Of a stretch of DNA of 7,253 bases, positions 1 to 7,023 are shown in pieces (the stretch's first letter is position 1; each line of letters starts with the position of its first letter). Source of the DNA: an uncultured Bacteroidales bacterium (lineage in GTDB: Bacteria; Bacteroidota; Bacteroidia; Bacteroidales; Bacteroidaceae); the NCBI GenBank assembly GCA_945871755.1, contig CAMBWV010000044.1, positions 1-7,253 on the forward strand, in the 5' to 3' direction. The translations under genes were made by a program, and so were the position numbers. Under the pieces are notes generated by a model, which saw only the letters and a list, made by a program, of their open reading frames with translations, ran no database searches and was not told where the DNA came from.

Positions 1-1767
1 TGCCGATACAACGAACAGATTTATCAAGGCGATGGTCTCTCCTATGGCGAAGACCACCGCGTAGGTGCAGCGGTCAAACTTACCCGCGATATGATCGAAC
101 CCTATATCGGCGGCGAGGTGAAAGCCCTCCGCGTGGGATGGGACACCCGTGCCAAGAATGGTGAGTTTGAATGCTTCATCCGCACTTCGTTCAATGGACC
201 CAACATAGCCACGGGTAAGGGGACGGTGAAGTTTGGCTGGAACGTTGTTCGCCTGGACTCCACCTTCATTATCCCTGATGTCGATGAACTGATTGTGGGC
301 TACTACACCGAGCTGGTGGCCAACGAATGCTGTCTGCCCCTGCTCTTCCCGCGAAGCACGCCCAACAGCTGCTTCCTCTTCGACGGTCAGACCGACGAAA
401 ACGGCCAGGAAATCTGGGGCGACTACAACGAACTGGGCCAGATGGCTATCGTTATGAATATTGCCGATACGGATGGTCGCTTCAACAATATGGGCAAGGT
501 GACCAATGTGCGCTACGAGAACATCGCCATTCAGGGCGAAGCAGGCACGGGCATCTTCACCATTAAGAATACGGGGTCGAATGCAATTACCAGTGTGGAG
601 GTTACTTCCATTCTGGGCGAAGAGCGCGTGAGCAAAACAGTGAAGCTCAGTGCTTCCGTAGCTGCCAACGTGGAAAAGAAGGTCAGCCTGCCCATCACTT
701 TCCCGGGTTCGGGTAAGGGAAAGGTGAGCCTGACACAGGTGAACGGCGTAGATTTGGCCAATCCCTTTGAGAAGGAGGTCACCTTTATCGCCGTGCCACA
801 GGAGGTGGCTCAGAAATACCAGAAGCGCCCCGTGGTAGAATTTTACGTTTCCGAAAACAGCTATATGGTGCCCACCTATTTCGATGACTATTTCATGGCC
901 GACTTTGCTGATTTCGTTGAGGACTACTCCCTCGTTTGCCAACACACCGACGACCAGTTTATGACGGGCGACGACGATGCCATACTGATGATGCTGAGCC
1001 TGGCCAACAATGATTCTACCAAGATTCTGATGCCGCAAATGACAATTGACCGCACGGACTATCTAATTAACCTTCCGATGCTCGACGATACGCCCTTCCT
1101 CTATGGTATTCCTTATCCTGGCAATGCCCAGGGTACGTATCGTTCCCTGTTGAGCCGTCCTACCTTTGCCAATCTGGACGTTGAAGTGGAGAACGTGGGC
1201 GAGAGCGATAGTGTTCGCGTGAACGTGAGCGGAACCATCGAGCCTGGCATCATGCCTGAGGGTGAGCCCCTCTTCCTTACGGTCTATCTGATGGAGAGTC
1301 AGGTGGAAACCAACAGCCAGAAGTTCTGGGAAGACAAGGAGGGCGAGAAGCCTGCCGGCAATTATACGCACTACAACGTAATCCGCGAAATCCTGACACC
1401 GCTCTGGGGCGAACAGATTACAACGGCCGAGGACGGCACCTTCACCATGACCTATCTCACCAAGCGCTATGACGACTACGACCCAAAGAATCTCAGCATC
1501 ACTGCCTTTATCAACCGCGGCGAGGAAAACGGACACCTTGAGCGTCAGATTATCAATAGTCAGGTGGCTGAAGTACCCCTGCCCGTTGGCATCCACGCCG
1601 TTTCCGACGACAACGCAGTGGCTTTCCGCAATGGCAGTTTCTATTTCAACGGAGAACAAGCCAGCGTCTTCACGGTTGATGGCAAGCGCGTGAGCAATCA
1701 TAGCCTGACGCCCGGCGTTTATCTGCTGAAGGCAGGTGACCGCGTGATTAAGCGCATGGTAAAATAA
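1..1767 (+). CDS. Omp28-related T9SS-sorted surface/secreted protein, 5'-truncated by window edge; CxxC motif lost
   Basis: The reading frame is open from base 1, so the first in-frame ATG at 91 is internal and 588 residues are visible. Alignment by eye to the downstream paralogue (IYQG here, VWQG at its residues 46-49) suggests about 40 residues are missing, including any signal peptide. Visible regions in order: an N-terminal beta domain (GWNVV matches GWNNV in the paralogue), an Ig-like segment around residues 165-265, an Omp28/thioredoxin-like region from RPVVEF (276-281), an Omp28-type C-terminal beta domain (FLTVYLMES, then YTHYNVIRE), and a T9SS type-A sorting tail over about the last 59 residues (VFTVDGKRV, then PGVYLLKAG and a basic end). 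Omp28 proteins normally have a CxxC after EEFTG; here the matching stretch EFYVSENSYMVP has no cysteine. Probably exported by T9SS and held on the surface or released. A binding or structural role is possible; the function is unknown. Confidence 0.85.
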   Translation, partial: CRYNEQIYQGDGLSYGEDHRVGAAVKLTRDMIEPYIGGEVKALRVGWDTRAKNGEFECFIRTSFNGPNIATGKGTVKFGWNVVRLDSTFIIPDVDELIVGYYTELVANECCLPLLFPRSTPNSCFLFDGQTDENGQEIWGDYNELGQMAIVMNIADTDGRFNNMGKVTNVRYENIAIQGEAGTGIFTIKNTGSNAITSVEVTSILGEERVSKTVKLSASVAANVEKKVSLPITFPGSGKGKVSLTQVNGVDLANPFEKEVTFIAVPQEVAQKYQKRPVVEFYVSENSYMVPTYFDDYFMADFADFVEDYSLVCQHTDDQFMTGDDDAILMMLSLANNDSTKILMPQMTIDRTDYLINLPMLDDTPFLYGIPYPGNAQGTYRSLLSRPTFANLDVEVENVGESDSVRVNVSGTIEPGIMPEGEPLFLTVYLMESQVETNSQKFWEDKEGEKPAGNYTHYNVIREILTPLWGEQITTAEDGTFTMTYLTKRYDDYDPKNLSITAFINRGEENGHLERQIINSQVAEVPLPVGIHAVSDDNAVAFRNGSFYFNGEQASVFTVDGKRVSNHSLTPGVYLLKAGDRVIKRMVK

Positions 1768-1781
1768 AAGATTCAACCCAC

Positions 1782-1808
1782 GAAGGGCAAGCCCTCTGCT
1801 TGCCCTTC
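1782..1808 (+). terminator. Perfect 10-bp hairpin after the first Omp28-like gene
   Basis: Arms gaagggcaag (1782-1791) and cttgcccttc (1799-1808) pair perfectly around a 7-base loop. The hairpin starts 14 bases after the stop codon. The downstream tail (tcttcaacc) is only weakly T-rich, so it is a weak intrinsic terminator, or an mRNA 3'-end stabiliser between two cotranscribed genes. Only 26 bases separate it from the next ATG, which leaves little room for a separate promoter. TTCAACC occurs on both flanks (1772-1778 and 1811-1817). Confidence 0.6.
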
Positions 1809-1834
1809 TCTTCAACCATATCTATATTATATAT

Positions 1835-3745
1835 ATGAAGAAACCATCCTCCATCATAGCCCTGTTGATTTTATGGTTTGGCGCGCTCTTCACGGCTCAA
1901 GCTCAAACCAACATGGATTCTGCACCTCGTTATGGCTTTGCCCCTGAAGTTTTCGACACCATCCATCGCGTTTGGCAAGGAGTGGGCGAAAACGGATATG
2001 TGGCCGGTGCCATCTGTTTAGACCCAACCAGCGACCCTGCCGTTGAACGTTTGCGCGGAAAGCAGATTATCGGCGTGCGCTGCTATCTGAACCATGCCTA
2101 CGCCCAGTCGCGCCAGAAGCGCTCGCTCATCTTTCATACCATTGGAGAACCTGCCAATACTCCTACGCAGAAGATTTGCGACTTTACCGAAGGCTGGAAC
2201 AACGTGCTCTTCGATACGCCCGTTACCATCGGAGACGACCCCATTTATGTGGGATTACAAGTGTATGAAACCCTTGCTGACGACCACCCTATCGGTGCCT
2301 ATTCGCCAATCTCTGTGGATGGCGGTTGCTGGTTCAACCTCAAGAAGGAAGGTTGGCGCTCCTATACCGACCGCGGTACATTGATGATTTATGCCATCCT
2401 TGCCGACGATGCCGCTCCCCTGTTGGAGCGAAGTGTCTTCGCGCAAACGGCCAATGCTCCCCTTGTGGTAGAACCCGCCAAGGATTTCGCTGGCGAGGTT
2501 TCTTTCCACAACTGTTCGGCCAATCCCGTCAGCGAGGTCGTGCTCAGTATGCGCGGTCAGGGTGACGAAGAGGCTGCTCAGCAAACCGTCACCTTCGACA
2601 CGCCGCTCGGTGCCTATGAAGGACGTATCGTGCCCTTGCCCGTTCGCACGGGTAGCGAAGTGGGTACAAACCAGTGGCTGGAACTGATGGTGACGAAGGT
2701 CAATGGTGAAGACGCACAGCTCGTTCATCCGGGTGTAACTTGGCATTACGTCACCTACGATGCCTTTACGCGTGTGCCTCTCATAGAAGAATTTACGGGC
2801 CAGACGTGTTCGAACTGTCCGTTTATGTTCTATTTCCTCGACATTGCCATGGAGCAGCACACCATATCCGACCTCGTCTATGTGGCCCACCATGCCGGTT
2901 TCCAGAAGGACGCCCTCACCCAACCCGTTGACGAAGCACTCACCTTCCTCTTCGGTGAGTATGGCACGTACAATCCAGCCGTCATGTTTGACCGTATCGT
3001 ACCCGTAGGTCAGGAAGTGCCCGTCATCTCGGCCAAGGTGGCAGAGGTAGAGCCTTATGCCAGCGCACTCGCTCAGGCTGCCATGCGTCCCGCCATGGCC
3101 AGCGTCAACATCTCAGCCGTCAAGAGCGATGAAGGTATCACGCCCCATGTGGAAGGACGCATCAACACAGAGATGGCAGTCTCGGGTGTGCCTCTCTACC
3201 TCTCCGTATATTTCATAGAAGACGGTCTGACCACCGACGAATATCCGCAGTTTGGTATGGACGACGAAGGCGCGCCCAGCGACCTCAAGGATCGTTTCCG
3301 CCACAATGGTGTAATCCGCCACAACTTCTGCACCAACCTCACGGGCGACCAGCTGGTGCTTGGCGAGAACAACACCTACAGCGTTGACTTTGCCACCCTG
3401 CCGCTAGCAAACAAGAATTGGAAACTCAAGAACTGCCAGATTGTAGCCTTCGTTCATATGCTCAACCAAACGAATATGCGCCAGAACCAGGTGCTCAATT
3501 CAAACCGCCTGCCCATCTCCGAAATACTGGGAATCTCCTCCGCCGACAGCCAGCCGAGCCTGCGTCCCATCGTGGGAAATGACGGCAAGATTGTTGTCAA
3601 CAACCCGCATGCCGACGTGCATATTTACGACCTGCGCGGCGTTCGTCACGCTGCCGACAGCCGCCTGCTTCCTGGCACTTACATTGTGAAAGTGGCCGAC
3701 AAGCAGCACGGACAGCAGATGGTTACAAAACTGCTAGTGAAATAA
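1835..3745 (+). CDS. Omp28-related T9SS-sorted outer-membrane/secreted protein with CxxC motif
   Basis: Complete, 636 residues. Residues 1-23 form a signal peptide (MKKP, a hydrophobic stretch, likely cleavage AQA|Q), which supports this ATG; the upstream bases are AT-rich with no Shine-Dalgarno, usual for Bacteroidetes. An N-terminal beta domain runs to about 190 (GWNNVLFD, then YVGLQVYE), followed by an Ig-like segment (about 210-305). The Omp28/thioredoxin-like domain begins at PLIEEFTGQTCSNCP, with C325 and C328 as the CxxC pair, and continues through VAHHAG and NPAVMFDR (380-387). The C-terminal Omp28 beta domain shows PLYLSVYFIEDG and FRHNGVIRHNF. A T9SS type-A sorting domain fills about 566-636 (VHIYDLRGVR, LPGTYIVKV, basic end). 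The protein should cross the inner membrane by Sec and the outer membrane by T9SS. The CxxC suggests thiol-disulfide or structural disulfide chemistry, but Omp28-family function is poorly known. It is a tandem paralogue of the gene upstream. No terminator is seen before the cyclo-ligase 37 bases downstream. Confidence 0.9.
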   Translation: MKKPSSIIALLILWFGALFTAQAQTNMDSAPRYGFAPEVFDTIHRVWQGVGENGYVAGAICLDPTSDPAVERLRGKQIIGVRCYLNHAYAQSRQKRSLIFHTIGEPANTPTQKICDFTEGWNNVLFDTPVTIGDDPIYVGLQVYETLADDHPIGAYSPISVDGGCWFNLKKEGWRSYTDRGTLMIYAILADDAAPLLERSVFAQTANAPLVVEPAKDFAGEVSFHNCSANPVSEVVLSMRGQGDEEAAQQTVTFDTPLGAYEGRIVPLPVRTGSEVGTNQWLELMVTKVNGEDAQLVHPGVTWHYVTYDAFTRVPLIEEFTGQTCSNCPFMFYFLDIAMEQHTISDLVYVAHHAGFQKDALTQPVDEALTFLFGEYGTYNPAVMFDRIVPVGQEVPVISAKVAEVEPYASALAQAAMRPAMASVNISAVKSDEGITPHVEGRINTEMAVSGVPLYLSVYFIEDGLTTDEYPQFGMDDEGAPSDLKDRFRHNGVIRHNFCTNLTGDQLVLGENNTYSVDFATLPLANKNWKLKNCQIVAFVHMLNQTNMRQNQVLNSNRLPISEILGISSADSQPSLRPIVGNDGKIVVNNPHADVHIYDLRGVRHAADSRLLPGTYIVKVADKQHGQQMVTKLLVK

Positions 3746-3782
3746 CAAAAGGCATTCCCCTAAATAAACATTTACTCTGGCT

Positions 3783-4331
3783 ATGAAAGCCGCACTACGT
3801 AAAGAAATCAAGCGCCTCAAGCAGGAACTCACTCCTGCTGGGCGCTTGACTTTTTCTCAACTAATCTGCCAAAATATAGAACAGCATCCCCGCTGGAAGG
3901 CTGCCCAAACCGTTTTGGCCTTCTATCCCCTACCCGATGAGCCCGACCTTCGTCCCCTGCTCGAGCACTACTATCAGGAGAAGCGTCTTTTGTTGCCCGT
4001 AGTTCAGGGCGACCAAATGGTCATCCGCCAATACGAAGGGCAGGCATCGCTGAGCGAAGGAGCCTTCCATATTCTGGAACCGCAAGGCCCCGACCTTCCC
4101 CGACCCTCTCTCTCCATAGACCTCGTACTAGTACCAGGTGTAGCCTTCGATGCCGCAGGCCATCGCCTAGGAAGAGGCAAAGGCTACTACGACCAGTTCT
4201 TCGCAGCCAACCCACAAATTGTAGCCGCGTACAAATTAGGCATCGCCTTCCCCTTCCAAATCGTCAAGGAGATACCCACTGAGCCCCATGACATTTGCAT
4301 GGATGAGGTGCTGGGGATATTTTATAATTAG
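3783..4331 (+). CDS. fau: 5-formyltetrahydrofolate cyclo-ligase (5,10-methenyltetrahydrofolate synthetase)
   Basis: 182 residues, the usual length for this family (COG0212, Fau1/MTHFS; ygfA in E. coli). The enzyme uses ATP to convert 5-formyltetrahydrofolate to 5,10-methenyltetrahydrofolate, returning the stored or inhibitory folate form to the active one-carbon pool in the cytoplasm. Evidence in the sequence: a basic N-terminal helix (MKAALRKEIKRLKQ) that in the family contributes to ATP binding, the FYPLPDEPDLRPLL segment, and the signature VPGVAFDAAGHRLGRGKGYYDQFF (split here as LVPGVAFD at about 116-123 and RLGRGKGYYD at about 128-137). The tail has the expected EPHDICMDEV. It lies 37 bases after the Omp28-related gene with no visible terminator, so read-through transcription is plausible although the functions look unrelated. 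A strong terminator follows. The family call is secure. Confidence 0.96.
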   Translation: MKAALRKEIKRLKQELTPAGRLTFSQLICQNIEQHPRWKAAQTVLAFYPLPDEPDLRPLLEHYYQEKRLLLPVVQGDQMVIRQYEGQASLSEGAFHILEPQGPDLPRPSLSIDLVLVPGVAFDAAGHRLGRGKGYYDQFFAANPQIVAAYKLGIAFPFQIVKEIPTEPHDICMDEVLGIFYN

Positions 4332-4369
4332 AAAATGGAGAACAGGAATAATTGTGCCAATAATAAAAA

Positions 4370-4395
4370 AAATGGGAGCCAAACGGCCCCCATTT
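4370..4395. terminator. Bidirectional intrinsic terminator between convergent cyclo-ligase and ligA genes
   Basis: Arms aaatgggagcc (4370-4380) and ggcccccattt (4385-4395) pair at 10 of 11 positions, with one A/C mismatch at 4377/4388, around the tetraloop aaac. On the minus strand the stem is followed by eight consecutive T (complement of A 4365-4372), a textbook terminator for ligA. On the plus strand the stem is followed by tttattatat (starting inside the arm), which can serve the cyclo-ligase gene. Its position between two convergent stop codons fits this role. Confidence 0.88.
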
Positions 4396-4408
4396 ATTAT
4401 ATAGCAAC

Positions 4409-4441
4409 GATGTTTGACAGATGTTTGGCAGATGTCTTGCA
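4409..4441. repeat. Three tandem copies of an 11-base unit in the convergent spacer
   Basis: The units are gatgtttgaca (4409-4419), gatgtttggca (4420-4430) and gatgtcttgca (4431-4441). The second differs from the first at one base; the third differs at two or three. They sit between the ligA stop codon and its terminator, so they are in the ligA 3' untranslated region. No function can be assigned; slippage during replication could produce such a repeat. Confidence 0.6.
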
Positions 4442-4459
4442 GCTTGCGCAGTATCTTTC

Positions 4460-6463
4460 TTACAACATCGCCAAGAAATCGTCCTCACTCATAAGCGGAA
4501 TGCCAAGTTTCTGCGCCTTTTCTAGTTTGGAGGGGCCCATATTATCGCCTGCTAGAATGAAGGAGGTCTTTTTGGAAATGCTGCTGACGTTTTTGCCGCC
4601 GTGTTGCTCGATGAGCGCTTTGTATTCCTCGCGAGAATGATGGGTGAAGGTGCCGCTGATGACGATGCTTTTGCCCGAGAGTGTATCCGAAAGCTTTTGC
4701 TCCTCGGGCAACTCCATTTGTACACCCGCAGCGGTGAGTCGGGCAATGAAGTCTTGATTACGCTCATCTTGGAAGTAGGCCACCACGTTTTCCGCTATGA
4801 TTTGCCCGATACCTTCCACGCATACCAACTGGTCGTACGTGGCTTCGCGCAAGGCGGACATGCTTCGGAAATGGCGGGCTAGTGTTTTCGCCACAACCTT
4901 CCCCACAAAACGGATGCCGAGAGCATAAAGCACTTTGTCGAATGACACCTCTTTGCTGCGCTGAATGCCGTCGAGCACTTTTTGCGCCATGCGTTCGCGG
5001 CAACCATCTATCGACAGGAGTTGTGCAAAGGTCAGGTCGTACAGGTCTGCCGCGTCGTGGTGGGGAAGGAGGCCGCGCTCGTAGAAATCGTCCACGGTTT
5101 CGGGGCCGATACTTTCGATGTTCATGGCCTCGCGACTGATGAAGTGCTCTACCCTACCCTTCAGTTGCGGTGGACAGGCACTTGCGTTGGGACAATAGTA
5201 GGCAGCCTCGCCTTCGTAGCGCACGAGGGCGGCACCACATTCGGGACAGGTTTGGATGAATTGCACGCGCGGTCCTGTGGTAGCGTCTCTACGTTCAGCA
5301 GCCACGCCAACAATCTGCGGGATAATCTCGCCCGCTTTCTCCACATAGACCCAGTCGCCCAAGTGCAAATCAAGTTGGTGCATGATATCGGCATTGTGGA
5401 GCGAGGCTCGGCGCACCACTGTGCCCGAAAGTTGTACGGGCTGCATATTTGCCACAGGCGTGACGGCTCCTGTGCGTCCCACTTGGAAGGTTACTTCCTC
5501 CAGTCGTGTGCAAGCACGCTCGGCCTGAAATTTATAGGCAATCGCCCAGCGGGGACTCTTAGCCGTCATGCCGAGGATTTCCTGCTGATGAACGTTGTCC
5601 ACCTTCAGCACAATGCCGTCGGTGGCCACGGGCAGGTTCTTGCGCTCCTCGTCCCAATAATCAATGAAGGCATACACCTCTTCCAGACTGTGGGCCAGAC
5701 GCATGGCATTGCTGACCTTGAAGCCCCAACTGCGGGCCACTTGCAGATTCTCAAAATGGCTGTCGGTGGGAAGTGTGCGCCCTGGAATATAATATAGGTA
5801 TGCGTCGAGGCGACGATGGGCTACGACTTGCGAACTCTTGTTCTTGAGCGTGCCCGAAGCGGCATTGCGTGGGTTGGCAAATAGCGGTTCCTCTTGGCGT
5901 TCGCGCTCAGCGTTCAGGGCCTCAAAACTCTCCCACGGCATCAGCACCTCGCCACGTATCTCAAACTCCTCGGGATAGTTGGCCTCGGCGGGCAACTGCA
6001 AGGGAATGGAACGAATCGTGCGGATGTTGGCCGTCACATCATCGCCACTTACACCATCACCACGGGTTACGCCGCGTACGAGTTTGCCGTGCTCGTAGGT
6101 GAGCGAGATGCTGAGGCCATCAAACTTGAGTTCGCAACAAATATCAAAGGGCGCGCCGCCCAATCCTTCGCTCACTCGACGATAGAAGTCGCCCACCTCA
6201 CCGCGGTTGTAGGTGTTGCCCAGAGAGAGCATGGGATATTTGTGCGGAATCTGCTCGAAGGCATTTTGCAGGTCGCTGCCCACGCGCACCGAAGGCGAAT
6301 TGGGGTCGGCCATCTCGGGATGCTGGGCCTCGAGGTCCATGAGTTCGCGCATCAACTGGTCAAAATCGTAGTCGGAGATTTCGGGACGATTCTCCACATA
6401 ATACAGATGATTATGGTGATGCAGGGTTTGCCGTAATGCTAAGATTCTTTCTTGTGGCGTCAT
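4460..6463 (-). CDS. ligA: NAD-dependent DNA ligase LigA
   Basis: Complete, 667 residues, the normal length. It seals 3'-OH/5'-phosphate nicks in replication and repair using NAD+. Domains in order: Ia NAD-binding domain ([21 protein letters not shown], about 17-37), adenylation domain with the nucleotidyl-acceptor lysine K113 in ELKFDG, then EIRGEV (168-173), [12 protein letters not shown] (195-206), DGIVLKVD (282-289) and WAIAYKF (306-312). The OB fold follows, with [11 protein letters not shown] at 328-338. The zinc finger has C406, C409, C424 and C430. A helix-hairpin-helix region covers about 447-560 ([27 protein letters not shown]), and a BRCT domain about 593-667 ([32 protein letters not shown]). 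All expected catalytic and zinc residues are present. The ATG start gives the usual N-terminus. It lies 43 bases after folB, with no hairpin between, so the two may share a transcript, and it ends at a strong T8 terminator. Confidence 0.99.
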   Translation of the reverse strand: MTPQERILALRQTLHHHNHLYYVENRPEISDYDFDQLMRELMDLEAQHPEMADPNSPSVRVGSDLQNAFEQIPHKYPMLSLGNTYNRGEVGDFYRRVSEGLGGAPFDICCELKFDGLSISLTYEHGKLVRGVTRGDGVSGDDVTANIRTIRSIPLQLPAEANYPEEFEIRGEVLMPWESFEALNAERERQEEPLFANPRNAASGTLKNKSSQVVAHRRLDAYLYYIPGRTLPTDSHFENLQVARSWGFKVSNAMRLAHSLEEVYAFIDYWDEERKNLPVATDGIVLKVDNVHQQEILGMTAKSPRWAIAYKFQAERACTRLEEVTFQVGRTGAVTPVANMQPVQLSGTVVRRASLHNADIMHQLDLHLGDWVYVEKAGEIIPQIVGVAAERRDATTGPRVQFIQTCPECGAALVRYEGEAAYYCPNASACPPQLKGRVEHFISREAMNIESIGPETVDDFYERGLLPHHDAADLYDLTFAQLLSIDGCRERMAQKVLDGIQRSKEVSFDKVLYALGIRFVGKVVAKTLARHFRSMSALREATYDQLVCVEGIGQIIAENVVAYFQDERNQDFIARLTAAGVQMELPEEQKLSDTLSGKSIVISGTFTHHSREEYKALIEQHGGKNVSSISKKTSFILAGDNMGPSKLEKAQKLGIPLMSEDDFLAML

Positions 6464-6506
6464 AGTATGGGAGAAAGTTTTTAGGGGTTCAAGATATACT
6501 GCCGAG

Positions 6507-6893
6507 TTATTGTCGAGCCGTGTTCAGACAGAAGGAAGCTCCATCGCAGTCGGCTCCGCTGATGGGTGGTGTAACCTTGGTAATGCGCAAGGCAATAGCC
6601 TGAATCGGTGGAAACTGCGCATACAAATCCTCGGTGATGCGGTACGCTAAGTGCTCCAACAAGTTGACAGGCTCCTCCATCTTCCGACGAATCAGCGCAT
6701 AAACCTCGGCATAGTTGACCGTATCATCAATGACATCTTTCGTCAGCGCACGAAGGGGCGGCGTCAGGGTGAGTTCTACATCCATACGGTAGTGGCCGCC
6801 TACGGTGCGCTCCTGGGGAAGTAGCCCGTGGAAAGCATAGAAGCGGAGACCTTGCAACTGAATACTGGTCTGAAGGGTTTGAAATGAGGACAC
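6507..6893 (-). CDS. folB: Dihydroneopterin aldolase FolB (GTG start)
   Basis: 128 residues, typical for the family. The enzyme splits 7,8-dihydroneopterin into 6-hydroxymethyl-7,8-dihydropterin and glycolaldehyde in de novo folate synthesis, usually as a cytoplasmic homo-octamer. Family marks seen: [16 protein letters not shown] (13-28) with the conserved glutamate E28, [13 protein letters not shown] (56-68) with conserved Y61, [10 protein letters not shown] (77-86) with substrate-binding E80, and ITKVTPPI (104-111) with conserved K106. All catalytic positions are therefore intact. The start is GTG at 6893. Reading upstream in frame, a TGA stop occurs five codons earlier (6908-6906) with no ATG between, and no in-frame ATG precedes the conserved core, so GTG is the best choice. 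It follows a spacer with a large hairpin and precedes ligA by 43 bases. Confidence 0.96.
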   Translation of the reverse strand: MSSFQTLQTSIQLQGLRFYAFHGLLPQERTVGGHYRMDVELTLTPPLRALTKDVIDDTVNYAEVYALIRRKMEEPVNLLEHLAYRITEDLYAQFPPIQAIALRITKVTPPISGADCDGASFCLNTARQ

Positions 6894-6937
6894 GATTTTC
6901 GGAAATCAAAAAGTGAGACGGGAAACCTTTATATAAT

Positions 6938-6996
6938 AAGGAGTGAGGTGCCACCGCGGAACAATATCAACCGCACAAGCATACACCTCACTCCTT
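6938..6996 (-). other. Two-tier inverted repeat between nrdJ and folB (terminator-like or leader structure)
   Basis: Outer arms aaggagtgaggtg (6938-6950) and cacctcactcctt (6984-6996) are perfect 13-base complements. The 33-base interior can form a second stem, gcgg (6956-6959) with ccgc (6971-6974), around the loop aacaatatcaa. Both neighbours are on the minus strand, so it lies 27 bases after the nrdJ stop and 44 bases before the folB start. Neither side has a clean T run, and the interior is long for a plain intrinsic terminator. It may be an nrdJ terminator, a folB leader or a dispersed repeat. Read on the minus strand, the first arm also carries an AAGGAG sequence eight bases before an ATG with a 17-codon frame. 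Confidence 0.55.
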
Positions 6997-7023
6997 TCGT
7001 ATTACTTATTAAATATGGAATGA

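Noticed and set aside
91..93. ATG at 91 as the start of the first gene.
   Set aside because: The same frame is open back to base 1 and the upstream residues align with the paralogue, so the true start lies outside the window.
1063..1815. 250-codon open frame on the minus strand, antisense to the first Omp28-like gene.
   Set aside because: It is fully antisense to a frame with clear domain and sorting-signal evidence, and its translation shows no recognisable domain; it is a codon-bias shadow.
2255..2923. 222-codon open frame on the minus strand, antisense to the second Omp28-like gene.
   Set aside because: It lies entirely inside a well-supported gene, and its translation has no signal peptide, domain or sensible context.
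4982..5797. 271-codon open frame on the plus strand, antisense to ligA (with another of 180 codons at 5894-6436).
   Set aside because: ligA is certain across this stretch with all motifs intact; the antisense translations are rich in His, Cys and Gly runs with no family resemblance.
6727..6954. 75-codon minus-strand frame overlapping the folB start.
   Set aside because: It overlaps folB in another frame, and the folB frame carries all catalytic motifs; the alternative shows no domain.
6945..6959. T-box-like core on the plus strand: ggtgccaccgcgg differs from the T-box consensus GGTGGNACCGCGG at one position.
   Set aside because: The mismatch falls in the bases that pair with the tRNA 3' end, no specifier stem is seen, T-boxes are not expected in Bacteroidetes, and no plus-strand gene follows. 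The match is probably incidental to the hairpin.
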